A DNA stretch of 64,000 nt, taken from positions 3,782,001 through 3,846,000 of the forward strand of contig NZ_CP092430.2 of assembly GCF_022374935.2 (NCBI RefSeq), given 5' to 3'. This DNA comes from Mycolicibacter virginiensis. GTDB lineage: Bacteria > Actinomycetota > Actinomycetes > Mycobacteriales > Mycobacteriaceae. The position numbers and the translations under genes were made by a program. Shown one piece after another: positions 44,041-51,740 of this stretch (the first letter of the stretch is position 1; each line of letters starts with the position of its first letter). The notes beneath the pieces are model-generated. The model saw only the letters and a program-made list of their open reading frames with translations. It was not told the origin of the DNA and ran no database searches.

Positions 44041-45216
44041 TTACAGGCCCAGGGCGTCCAGGAGGCTCGCCCAATCGGCCGCATCCCCCACGCTCGAGCC
44101 GGCACCGCCGTCATCGAAGAAGTCAGAGGGGACGACGGGGAAAGAGAAGCCGGACAGCGGCGGCTCCACGGGCGGCTGGCCAGGGTTCTTGCCGTCCCAG
44201 TTCCAGGCGGCCCCGCCCAGCAACCCGGTGATGGCCTGCTCCCAGCCCATCATGGCGCCGATCGGGCCGACCCCGTGGCTTTCAACGGTGAGCGTGAGCG
44301 GTACCCCGAGAAAACCCGAAGCGTCGATAGCGAGGCCGACACTGTTGAAGATCGAACCGCCAACCGCAGGCACCTCGGAAACGATGTTTCCGGAGGCGTC
44401 ATAGGTGGTGTACGCCGCGTTGGCCACCGAGCCGGGAGTAAGCAGGCCACCGAACGCGAAATCCAGGTGGGACAGGGTGCCTGGCGGCACCACACCGTCG
44501 AGCATCGGCAGGATGAAGTCAAGGTTGAGGGTGGCGCCGTTGAAGAAGGCGCCGGTCATGTTGGCCAGGATCTCGTTCAGGCCGTCGCCGTCGTTGATGC
44601 TGTTCATCAGTGCGACCCAGGGGCTTATCCCCGGCCCGATCATGCCCATGATCATGCCGCTCATCGGTGACGAGATGAAGTTGATGATCGCGTTTATCGG
44701 TTCGACGTCGGTACCGGCGGGCAAGAAGGCCGGCAACAGTTGCGGCAGGAGTCCGAACAGCAGGGAATGGCCGAGGGTGAAGGTGGAGAGATCGGCACCC
44801 CCGCTGAGGGTGTGCAGAATCGTGGTAGCTGCGGTCGGGTCGTCTGCGGCGATGCCGAGCATGGTGTAGGCGTTGTTCACCGCGCGCAGATGCTCCTGCA
44901 TCTCGTTGACCACGTCGGGGATCTTCGACGGGTCGTTGAGGATCTCCTGGAAGTAGCCGTATTGGTTGGCGATGAACTGCTGGAACGCCACGAACGGCGC
45001 GAGGTTGAAGTTGTTGGCGAGCACCGTGGCGTTCTCGGCCGCGATGTTGTACTGCTCGATCCACGGCGCCATCGCGTCGGTCAGGAAGCTGGTGAGTGCG
45101 ACGTCGTGGGCCTGGGGTACGTCGGGCAACGACGCGACCGCCGGGGGGACGGTGATCAGGGTGGCGCCCACGATCGCGATACCCGCCGTGGCGTAGGGGC
45201 GAAGGGTTTTCTGCAC
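44041..45216 (-). CDS. GjpA-type outer-membrane porin-like protein 3
   Basis: Protein of 391 residues. GTG 45216 gives the start MQKTLRPYATAGIAIVGA, which aligns with GjpA 2, and AAAGGAG is 6 bases upstream; the adjacent ATG 45222 lies against the ribosome binding site. Blocks [48 protein letters not shown] and GGSIFNSVG are present. It ends FFDDGGAGSSVGDAADWASLLDALGL-like, with the DDGGAGS element shared by copies 2 and 4. First gene of a two-gene unit with PGRS 2. Confidence 0.75.
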   Translation of the reverse strand: MQKTLRPYATAGIAIVGATLITVPPAVASLPDVPQAHDVALTSFLTDAMAPWIEQYNIAAENATVLANNFNLAPFVAFQQFIANQYGYFQEILNDPSKIPDVVNEMQEHLRAVNNAYTMLGIAADDPTAATTILHTLSGGADLSTFTLGHSLLFGLLPQLLPAFLPAGTDVEPINAIINFISSPMSGMIMGMIGPGISPWVALMNSINDGDGLNEILANMTGAFFNGATLNLDFILPMLDGVVPPGTLSHLDFAFGGLLTPGSVANAAYTTYDASGNIVSEVPAVGGSIFNSVGLAIDASGFLGVPLTLTVESHGVGPIGAMMGWEQAITGLLGGAAWNWDGKNPGQPPVEPPLSGFSFPVVPSDFFDDGGAGSSVGDAADWASLLDALGL

Positions 45217-45603
45217 AGCCATCTCCTTTGGTGAGGTGCCGCCCTCGGCAAACGCCTGGAGAAGCTGTGGCGCTGCCGTGTTGCTCCTGGATTCACACTT
45301 ATTCACTGATGTGAGACGAAACACTAACCGTGAGTAACTTAAGACACAAGCACCTTCGTCAAATATTTTTCTCGCGTTTCCAAAGCTCACATGCGTTAAC
45401 TTTCGGATATCTCGTCATCCTGCATAATTTTCATCTGAGAGTGGACGGTCGTCCTGTTCCGGGCAGGGCGCATGCCCACTAATGATCGAATCGATGTGAT
45501 ATCGGCAAATCGGTGGACGTCCCCGGCGGTGCCCCGTTGCCGAGGTTGGGCACCGCACTGTCGCCGTACGTCGCAGTAGGGAATGCCGTGGTATGTCTGT
45601 TAA
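45217..45603. promoter_or_regulatory. 387-bp divergent region between GjpA 3 and the F420-type gene
   Basis: No gene visible. ATTCAC-TGAT-GTGAGA at 45301-45316 shares the TTCAC-N4-GTGA pattern with the palindrome upstream of GjpA 2. An AT-rich patch (AAATATTTTTC near 45361) is a likely GjpA promoter area. TATGTC at 45592-45597 sits 6 bases before GTG 45604 and could be the -10 box of a leaderless transcript. Confidence 0.45.
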
Positions 45604-46647
45604 GTGCGGATCGGTGTACAGCTGGCCTATGCGGGTGGGTTCAAGGAAGCGGTCGAGCAGGTTGTCGCGCTGGAGCGAGCCGGGATCGACGTGGTCTCGG
45701 TCGCCGAGGCCTACTCGTTCGACGCCATCAGCCAGCTGGGCTACCTGGCGGCCAAGACGTCGCGAGTCGAGCTCCTCACCGGAGTTCTGCCGATCTACAC
45801 CCGCACGCCCGCCCTGCTGGCGATGACGGCCGCCGGCCTGGACTACGTCTCCGACGGCCGGTTCGCCCTGGGTCTGGGCACCTCCGGGCCGCAAGTGGTG
45901 GAGGGCTTCCACGGCGTGCCGTTCGACGCTCCCCTGGGCCGTACTCGCGAGGTCGTGGAGATCTGCCGGGCGGTATGGCGCCGCGAACGCCTCAACTACC
46001 ACGGGAAGCACTACCAATTGCCGCTTCCGGCCGAACGCGGAACCGGACTGGGCAAGCCGTTGCAGTTGATCAATCACCCGGTACGCGAACGCATTCCGAT
46101 CTCGATCGCCGCGTTGGGGCCCAAGAACGTCGAACTGACCGCCGAGATCGCCGACGGTTGGCAGCCGGTGTTCTTCTACCCGGAGCGGGCCAATGACGTG
46201 TGGGGCGCGTCCCTGAGAGCCGGTGCAGCCAAACGCGATCCGGCGTTAGGTCCGCTCGACGTCATCGTGGGGGCGTCGCTGGCCATCGGCGACGACGTCG
46301 AGGACCGGCTGGCATGGGTAAAACCGCAACTGGCGCTCTACATCGGTGGAATGGGCGCCAAAGGCCGCAACTTCTATCACAACCTGGCCACCCGTTACGG
46401 CTTCGGCGACGTCGCCGATCGCATCCAGGAGCTTTACCTGTCCGGACGCAAGACCGAGGCGATCGACGCGGTGCCCGACGAGCTGGTGCGCAACACGTCG
46501 TTGGTCGGGCCGCGGGGCCTAGTGGCCGACAGACTGGCCGCCTACGCCGAGGCCGGCGTGACCACGCTGCTGGTCGGCCCGCTGGCCACCGGGCCCGACG
46601 AAGCACTGCGCTATGTCGAGGAGCTGCGCGCCCTGCTGCCGTCCTGA
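45604..46647 (+). CDS. F420-dependent LLM-class oxidoreductase (Rv3520c-like)
   Basis: Luciferase-like TIM-barrel protein of 347 residues, the same length as Rv3520c. Landmarks are VQLAYAGGFKE at the start, VSVAEAYSFDAISQLGYLA, LTGVLPIYTRTPALLAMTAAGLDYVSDGRFALGLGTSGP and a C-terminal VGPLATGPDEALRYVEELRALL. The family uses the deazaflavin F420. GTG 45604 has no ribosome binding site, and a -10-like box lies 6 bases upstream, which suggests leaderless translation. It precedes FAAL 2 by 56 bases; substrate unknown. Confidence 0.87.
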   Translation: MRIGVQLAYAGGFKEAVEQVVALERAGIDVVSVAEAYSFDAISQLGYLAAKTSRVELLTGVLPIYTRTPALLAMTAAGLDYVSDGRFALGLGTSGPQVVEGFHGVPFDAPLGRTREVVEICRAVWRRERLNYHGKHYQLPLPAERGTGLGKPLQLINHPVRERIPISIAALGPKNVELTAEIADGWQPVFFYPERANDVWGASLRAGAAKRDPALGPLDVIVGASLAIGDDVEDRLAWVKPQLALYIGGMGAKGRNFYHNLATRYGFGDVADRIQELYLSGRKTEAIDAVPDELVRNTSLVGPRGLVADRLAAYAEAGVTTLLVGPLATGPDEALRYVEELRALLPS

Positions 46648-46703
46648 CTCCGCGCGCGGGGGCCGGGTGTGGCCCAGAACACCCCGCACGCCAAGATGGG
46701 CCC

Positions 46704-48527
46704 ATGGAATTCACGCCCACCGTGACAACCCCCATTGCAGAAACCCTGGTAGAGCTGCTACAGCGGCAAGCCGAGCGGTTCGGCGACAAGGTCGCATTCA
46801 CCTTCTCCTACAACGGCGACGACGACGGCCGCAGCGAGCTGACCTTCCGTGAGCTGGACCGTCGCGCACGCGCCATCGCGGCGAACCTGCAACACTACGA
46901 CGTCACCGGCGAACGAGTGCTGGTGCTGGTGCGGCCGGGCTTGGACTTCATCGCCGGGTTCTTCGGCTGCCTGTACGCGGGCGCCGTGGCGGTGCCGGTG
47001 CATCAGAAGCTGGCGCCACGCCTGCAGGTCGTGGTCCCCGACGCCCAGGCCCGGTTCGCGCTCACCGCCGCCGAGAAGAGCCAGGACACCCGGGCCGCGG
47101 TCGCCGGGATTCCCGGGGAACCCGAGCAGTGGTTCTTCACCGACGCCGGCGCCGACCCCGACACCTGGGTCGCCCCCGATATCGACATCAATTCCCCGGC
47201 CGCCATCCAGTACACGTCGGGTTCGACCCGCTCCCCCAAGGGCGTGCTGCTGAGCCACGGCAACATTCTGCACAACTGCGACGCCATCCGTCAGTCGTGG
47301 AACGGCGACGAGAACGCCAAAGGCGTGTTCTGGCTGCCACCGCACCACGACCTGGGCCTCATCGGCGGGATCTTGTCGATGATCTACGTCGGGGCCAGCA
47401 CGGCACTGATGTCGCCGACGGCCTTCATCAAGCGCCCGATGCGCTGGCTGGAACTGGTGTCGGCGCATCGCGGCGTGATTACCGCCGCCCCGAACTTCGC
47501 CTACGACCGGTGCGTGGAGACCAGCACACCCGAAGAGCGTGCCGCACTGGATCTTTCCTGCATGACCGTGGCGATGAACGGCGCCGAATCGGTGCGCGCC
47601 ACGTCGCTGGCGGCGTTCGCCGATGCCTTCGCGCCGGCGGGTTTCCAGCTCTCGTCGTGCTATCCGGTATATGGGTTGGCCGAGGCCACCCTGTGCGTCG
47701 CGTCCGGATCGCCCGCCGGAGTGCCCGGAGTGCGCTACCTCGACCGGGTCGCGCTGGAGCAGGACCGCATCGTCGACGTAGCGCCGGATGACCCCGCCGC
47801 CGCGACGTTCGTCGGCTGTGGTCAGCCGCGCCAAGCTGACATCGCGATCGTCGACCCGGTGACCCGCCAGCCCTGCGGGCCCGACGAGGTCGGCGAGATC
47901 TGGGTAGCCGGACCCAATGTCGCACAGGGCTATTGGAACAGGCCGGAAGAGACAGCAGCGACGTTCGGGGCGGTGCTGGCCGAGCCGGGCGACCCTACGC
48001 GCGGCCCGTTCCTGCGCACTGGAGACCTCGGATTCCTGTGTGCCGGTGAAATTTTCACCACCGGGCGATGCAAGGACCTGATCACCATCGACGGTCACAA
48101 CTACTACCCCAATGACATCGAATTCACCGTGCAGCAATGCGATCCTGTGCTGGTTTCGGGCCGCGGGGCGGTCTTTGCCACCGACGCGCCGCCCGGTGGT
48201 CTCGAACAACTTGTCGTCGTACACGAGGTGGACAGTGAGCGGGCCGCAGAGACCGACCTCGACGCCGTCATCGAGGCGATTCGTCTGGCGGTCGCCACCC
48301 ACCACGGGATCGCGGCCGACGCGGTCGTGCTGGTGCATCATGTGTCACTGCCCACCACCTCGAGCGGCAAGGTCCAGCGCGGCCAGTCCAAGCAGAACTT
48401 CGTCGAGGGCAAGCTGGCGACCGTCGCCGAGTGGCGTACACCCGCCCGGGAACTGTCGCTGGAAGAGCTGGAGGCGGCCGCCAAGATCGTCTCGACACTG
48501 CAGTCGTGGGGAGTCCGACAAGGCTGA
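46704..48527 (+). CDS. Fatty-acyl-AMP ligase 2
   Basis: Adenylate-forming enzyme of 607 residues, clearly paralogous to FAAL 1. P-loop YTSGSTRSPKG near 175-185, WLPPHHDLGLIGG, LMSPTAFIKRPMRWLELVSAHRG, PNFAYDRC, PVYGLAEATLCVASG, RTGDLGFLC and TSSGKVQRGQSKQNF are all present. The ATG 46704 lacks a strong ribosome binding site, so the start is less certain. It lies between the F420-type gene and the VapBC module. No PKS or ACP partner is present here. Confidence 0.88.
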   Translation: MEFTPTVTTPIAETLVELLQRQAERFGDKVAFTFSYNGDDDGRSELTFRELDRRARAIAANLQHYDVTGERVLVLVRPGLDFIAGFFGCLYAGAVAVPVHQKLAPRLQVVVPDAQARFALTAAEKSQDTRAAVAGIPGEPEQWFFTDAGADPDTWVAPDIDINSPAAIQYTSGSTRSPKGVLLSHGNILHNCDAIRQSWNGDENAKGVFWLPPHHDLGLIGGILSMIYVGASTALMSPTAFIKRPMRWLELVSAHRGVITAAPNFAYDRCVETSTPEERAALDLSCMTVAMNGAESVRATSLAAFADAFAPAGFQLSSCYPVYGLAEATLCVASGSPAGVPGVRYLDRVALEQDRIVDVAPDDPAAATFVGCGQPRQADIAIVDPVTRQPCGPDEVGEIWVAGPNVAQGYWNRPEETAATFGAVLAEPGDPTRGPFLRTGDLGFLCAGEIFTTGRCKDLITIDGHNYYPNDIEFTVQQCDPVLVSGRGAVFATDAPPGGLEQLVVVHEVDSERAAETDLDAVIEAIRLAVATHHGIAADAVVLVHHVSLPTTSSGKVQRGQSKQNFVEGKLATVAEWRTPARELSLEELEAAAKIVSTLQSWGVRQG

Positions 48528-48543
48528 ACGATGCGCCGAGGAC

Positions 48544-48975
48544 CTAGCCGGAAGCCAGCGGGTTGATCCAGCGCAGGCCGGGAAATCGTTGGAAATCGGT
48601 GTCGGCCGAGGCGAGTTCGACGCCCTGCTCGATCGCGAGAGCGGCAAGCTGGGCATCTGGTACCAGGTTGCCGGTGACATCGACCTGGCCACAGATCTTC
48701 GCGTAGGTCTGTGCCGTTGCTTCGGTGGCGGGCGGGATCCACACCACTGGGACCGCTAACCAGTCCGAAACGTGCGTCCACGCTTCGGCGCCGGTCAATG
48801 GGTTGGCGGCCGCCCTGGGATGTGTGACCATCCGCAAGAACGCGCCGATGGTCTGCCACGGCAGCCCAACCCGGTTGGCGCCGTTCAACGTTTCTTCCAG
48901 CCACGCTGCGGCCACCGGATTGTGTTTGCTATCGGAATCGACGGCGTACAGCAGGAGGTTCGCGTCGACAATCAT
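48544..48975 (-). CDS. vapC: VapC-type PIN-domain ribonuclease toxin
   Basis: PIN-domain protein of 143 residues. Acidic active-site candidates are D4 (IVDAN), D107 (VPDAQ), D125 and D127 (SADTDF), in the family order, with the VPDAQLAALAIEQG helix typical of VapC. It would cleave RNA, in known cases specific tRNAs or 23S rRNA. It overlaps vapB by 4 bases (ATGA), the standard antitoxin-first layout. Confidence 0.9.
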   Translation of the reverse strand: MIVDANLLLYAVDSDSKHNPVAAAWLEETLNGANRVGLPWQTIGAFLRMVTHPRAAANPLTGAEAWTHVSDWLAVPVVWIPPATEATAQTYAKICGQVDVTGNLVPDAQLAALAIEQGVELASADTDFQRFPGLRWINPLASG

Positions 48976-49208
48976 CGGTCGCCATCGAGTAGGTCGAGCA
49001 CCTCGGCCACGTTGCTGACATCGACCTTCAGGCCGACCGGCGCGGTGCGATGACGGTATCGAGGCCCGGGGCCGCTGGCCTGTGCGGCGATGCCGCGGCG
49101 GGCAAGCAGGTTCAGCGCCTCGCTGATACCCAGTCCCTGCCGGCGAAGTCGCTCGATCTCGGCAGCGACATCGCTGTCGATCACCACGGTGGTTCTCACA
49201 TTGAGCAT
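48972..49208 (-). CDS. vapB: VapB-type ribbon-helix-helix antitoxin
   Basis: Protein of 78 residues. The first 45 residues form a ribbon-helix-helix DNA-binding domain (RTTVVIDSDVAAEIERLRRQGLGISEALNLLARRG), and the charged C-terminus would bind and inhibit VapC. Its promoter region holds two perfect CGCATCATGATGCG palindromes that are ideal operators for autoregulation. It overlaps vapC by 4 bases. Confidence 0.88.
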   Translation of the reverse strand: MLNVRTTVVIDSDVAAEIERLRRQGLGISEALNLLARRGIAAQASGPGPRYRHRTAPVGLKVDVSNVAEVLDLLDGDR

Positions 49209-49219
49209 GCTACTCCTGT

Positions 49220-49255
49220 CGCATCATGATGCGAGGGCAAACGCATCATGATGCG
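49220..49255. promoter_or_regulatory. VapB operator: two perfect 14-bp palindromes
   Basis: CGCATCATGATGCG occurs at 49220-49233 and 49242-49255, with centres 22 bp apart (two helical turns). It lies 12 bases upstream of the vapB start on the minus strand. Twin sites on one DNA face fit cooperative VapBC binding. Confidence 0.8.
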
Positions 49256-49265
49256 ATTGCTCGAA

Positions 49266-50777
49266 TCACTCCCCTACCTGCGGCAATTCCTCGGCTGCCA
49301 TTTCGCACGGGGTCTTCGGCGGGATGACGTCTGTCGACTCGGCGGCCGGTTCGTCCGCACTGTCTCCGGTGTCGACTACGGGTCCGGAATCCCCGGCGCC
49401 CGGTGCTGGCTCCACTGCGACATCACCGATTGCCGCGTCCCCCGCCGGGTCTTCGGCGTCAGAATGCTTGGCGGTCTCCACCGCCGGTTCGGTCTCCGGC
49501 TCGGACTCCGGCTCGGGGTCGTCGGAGTCGGTGGGCTCGACGCCTTCCCGGATTGGATCGTCGAACGGCTCGTCGAACGCCTGGCCGGCGCCGGGATCGC
49601 CGAGCGCATCGACAAGCCGCGGGATCAGCCCGCCTAAGCCTGCGAGTCCGCCCAGCCCACCGCCCAGGCCACCCGGTAGTCCCGCCGACGGCAAACCCAG
49701 GTCGCCGGGCAGGCCGAGCGCGCCCGGCAGCCCCAGATCACCCGGTTTATGCGGCGGTTCCAGCTTCGCCTCTCCTTCGTCGAGGCTCGCTAAACCACCG
49801 GGTTTATGCGGCGGTTCCAGCTTCGCCTCTCCTTCGTCGAGGCTCGCTAAACCACCGGGTTTATGCGGCGGTTCCAGCTTCGCCTCTCCTTCGTCGAGGC
49901 TCGCTAAACCACCGGGTTGGTCATCGAGCGGTTTGGCGGGTGCCGAGGCGCTCACCGCCTGCGCCGGTGGATCCGGCGCCAGCCGGGCCATCTGGGCCGG
50001 CGAAACATCGAGCGGGCCGGCGATCGGAGCAATCGGGACGGGCACCGCGGGTGCTGCCACCTCGGATCGATGCGCCGGTCCCAGATCCCCCGGAATCGCG
50101 AACACCACGCCCGCCCCAGGCTCAGCCGCCGCTATCGCCGCGCCGTAGGCCGCGGCGATCCCGTCCTGCGCGGTTCGGATGGCCGTCACCCACTCGCCGC
50201 GAACATCGTTGTCCACGTAGGGAATTACTTGCTTGTCTACCACCTCGGCGGCACCCTCCTCGCCGGCGCCGGAGCTCACCGCGTGGGCTGCCGCCAGCCA
50301 GGAATGCCGGTGCGCGCCCACCCGCTCATCGACTGCCACCATCGCGGCCACCTTGGCGTCGACCAACCGCCACAACTCGTCGCGCAGCACACCGCAACCC
50401 GCGGCCGCCGCCCGCAGCCGGGTCGTCAGCTGTGCTGCGGCGTCGCAGTGCTGACGCAGGAATTCCGCGGCCACGTCGGCGCCCGGCCCCCGCCAGGCAT
50501 TGGCCAGCTCTACCAGTTGCTGTCGTTGGATACGCAGTGCGTCGTCGGCGGTGTCGGCGAGTGCATTCAGTGCGGCACAGTCGCTATCGAGCGATTGCAG
50601 GTCCAGGCCGGCTTCGCTGTCGTAGCGGCCGGCGAGCTGGCCGTCGTAGCCGGTGAGTTCCGGATGCCGGTATCCCCGTCGATAGCACGCCGACACATAG
50701 GTCTGAGTGTGCATGACCGCCTCGCGCCCCTCGGCCAGCCGGGTGGACACGTCATATCGCTGGGCCACGTCAGCCAA
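49266..50777 (-). CDS. Rv3439c-like alanine/proline-rich protein
   Basis: Protein of 503 residues. The N-terminal 240 residues are mostly helical, like proteins secreted by type VII systems, with a WRGPGADVAAEFLRQH segment that resembles a WXG-type turn. Three exact 19-residue repeats (GGLASLDEGEAKLEPPHKP) follow around 288-344, then Gly/Leu-rich and very acidic regions. Position beside a small Rv3440c-like gene and before glmM matches Rv3439c-Rv3440c. TTG 50777 overlaps the small gene by 8 bases. Function unknown; secretion by an ESX system is an inference. Confidence 0.78.
   Translation of the reverse strand: MADVAQRYDVSTRLAEGREAVMHTQTYVSACYRRGYRHPELTGYDGQLAGRYDSEAGLDLQSLDSDCAALNALADTADDALRIQRQQLVELANAWRGPGADVAAEFLRQHCDAAAQLTTRLRAAAAGCGVLRDELWRLVDAKVAAMVAVDERVGAHRHSWLAAAHAVSSGAGEEGAAEVVDKQVIPYVDNDVRGEWVTAIRTAQDGIAAAYGAAIAAAEPGAGVVFAIPGDLGPAHRSEVAAPAVPVPIAPIAGPLDVSPAQMARLAPDPPAQAVSASAPAKPLDDQPGGLASLDEGEAKLEPPHKPGGLASLDEGEAKLEPPHKPGGLASLDEGEAKLEPPHKPGDLGLPGALGLPGDLGLPSAGLPGGLGGGLGGLAGLGGLIPRLVDALGDPGAGQAFDEPFDDPIREGVEPTDSDDPEPESEPETEPAVETAKHSDAEDPAGDAAIGDVAVEPAPGAGDSGPVVDTGDSADEPAAESTDVIPPKTPCEMAAEELPQVGE
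49744..49914 (-). repeat. Three exact 57-bp tandem repeats in the coding region
   Basis: Units start at 49744, 49801 and 49858 and are identical. The unit is a multiple of three, so it adds 19 residues per copy without a frameshift, and copy number could vary between strains. Confidence 0.9.
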
Positions 50778-51072
50778 CCCGTTCGGCGGCGCTGGCTTCG
50801 GCCTGTCCGTAACGCGTCAGCGCGACCCGCAGTGCCGTGGCGATCTCGGTATTGGCCCGCGACCAGCGCATCAGCTCGGGCAACCAGGCCTGTAGCGCAC
50901 GGCGCAGCGACTCCCCCGCCCTGATATGGTCGCGCCCGGCAGTGGCGCCGTCGAATAGCAGCCCGCCCAACCGGATACGGTAAGCCGTGTCGATGACCGA
51001 TGCGACTCCATCGAACTGGTCCGCGACCGAGCGCAGCGCGGAGGCATCGAGGTAGAGCTGTTGTCGTCCCAT
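50770..51072 (-). CDS. Rv3440c-like small helical protein
   Basis: Protein of 100 residues, mostly helical, starting MGRQQLYLDASALRSVADQFDGVA; the size matches Rv3440c (about 103). It has the length and heptad character of WXG100-like or ESX secretion-associated proteins, but no clear WXG. ATG 51072 was chosen because the preceding frame has no good start. It overlaps the larger Rv3439c-like gene by 8 bases, so the two probably act together. Confidence 0.72.
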   Translation of the reverse strand: MGRQQLYLDASALRSVADQFDGVASVIDTAYRIRLGGLLFDGATAGRDHIRAGESLRRALQAWLPELMRWSRANTEIATALRVALTRYGQAEASAAERVG

Positions 51073-51119
51073 ACGTGTTTGACGGTGTGAACGCCCCGGC
51101 GGTTCCAGCCGCAACCAAT

Positions 51120-51377
51120 TCAGCTGTAATGCAGGCGGCACTGCGCGATACGAACCTCGTCATCGACGACTTTGTAGACCAGCCGATGTTCGGCGGTGAT
51201 ACGGCGTGACCAGTAGCCCTGAAAGCCGCGCTTCAACGGCTCGGGCTTGCCAATGCCCTCGTTGCCGTTGCGCTGAATGTCGGCGACGAGCTGGTTGATC
51301 CGGCGCAGCACTCTGCGATCCTGACGCTGCCAATAGAGATAGTCGTCCCAGGCCGATTCGTCCCAGACAAGTTTCAC
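51120..51377 (-). CDS. yoeB: YoeB-type mRNA interferase toxin
   Basis: Ribosome-dependent RNase of 85 residues. The catalytic residues of E. coli YoeB are present at the same positions: E46 (PEPLK), R65 (EHRLVY) and H83 with Y84 (RLHYS). The start GTG 51377 directly follows the antitoxin stop TAG without a gap. It cleaves mRNA in the ribosomal A site and is neutralised by YefM. Its M. tuberculosis relatives are RelK-type toxins. Confidence 0.94.
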   Translation of the reverse strand: MKLVWDESAWDDYLYWQRQDRRVLRRINQLVADIQRNGNEGIGKPEPLKRGFQGYWSRRITAEHRLVYKVVDDEVRIAQCRLHYS

Positions 51378-51632
51378 CTACTTGTCCAACAGGTCGTGCG
51401 CCGCCCCTTCGCCGGCTTCCAGCCTCTCGATCGAGCCAAGCAGCCGCCGCGCATTGGCCGGGTTTTGCAGCAGATGCGCGGTCTCCTTCAGCGCTTCATA
51501 GTCCTCGAGCGCAACCAATACCACTGGAGGCTTTCCGGACCGTGTGATGATGACTTCCTCGCGGTCATCGAGTACCGAGTCGAGAGTGGCCGCAAAAGCC
51601 GCCCGCGTCGCGGAGTAGCTCATGGTCTTCAT
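51378..51632 (-). CDS. yefM: YefM/Phd-type antitoxin
   Basis: Antitoxin of 84 residues. The N-terminal Phd/YefM fold (MSYSATRAAFAATLDSVLDDREEVIITRSGKPPVVLVALEDYEALKET) binds DNA, and the C-terminal helical tail binds YoeB. ATG 51632 follows GAGGAAGG with good spacing; ATG 51623 is a possible alternative. It is directly followed by yoeB, and a GTACAA palindrome lies just upstream. Confidence 0.9.
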   Translation of the reverse strand: MKTMSYSATRAAFAATLDSVLDDREEVIITRSGKPPVVLVALEDYEALKETAHLLQNPANARRLLGSIERLEAGEGAAHDLLDK

Positions 51633-51663
51633 GGTCGGCAGGCCTTCCTCACCGAACAAGTAC

Positions 51664-51681
51664 TGTACAAATAATTGTACG
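51664..51681. promoter_or_regulatory. YefM operator palindrome
   Basis: GTACAA-ATAA-TTGTAC (51665-51680) is perfectly symmetric and includes TGTACA, the core of known YefM operators. It lies 33 bases upstream of the antitoxin start. Confidence 0.75.
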
Positions 51682-51740
51682 TCATGGGCGCCCACGGTTG
51701 CAGCCACGAACATCGCCCCCAGCGGGGTGGGCGGCCCGGC

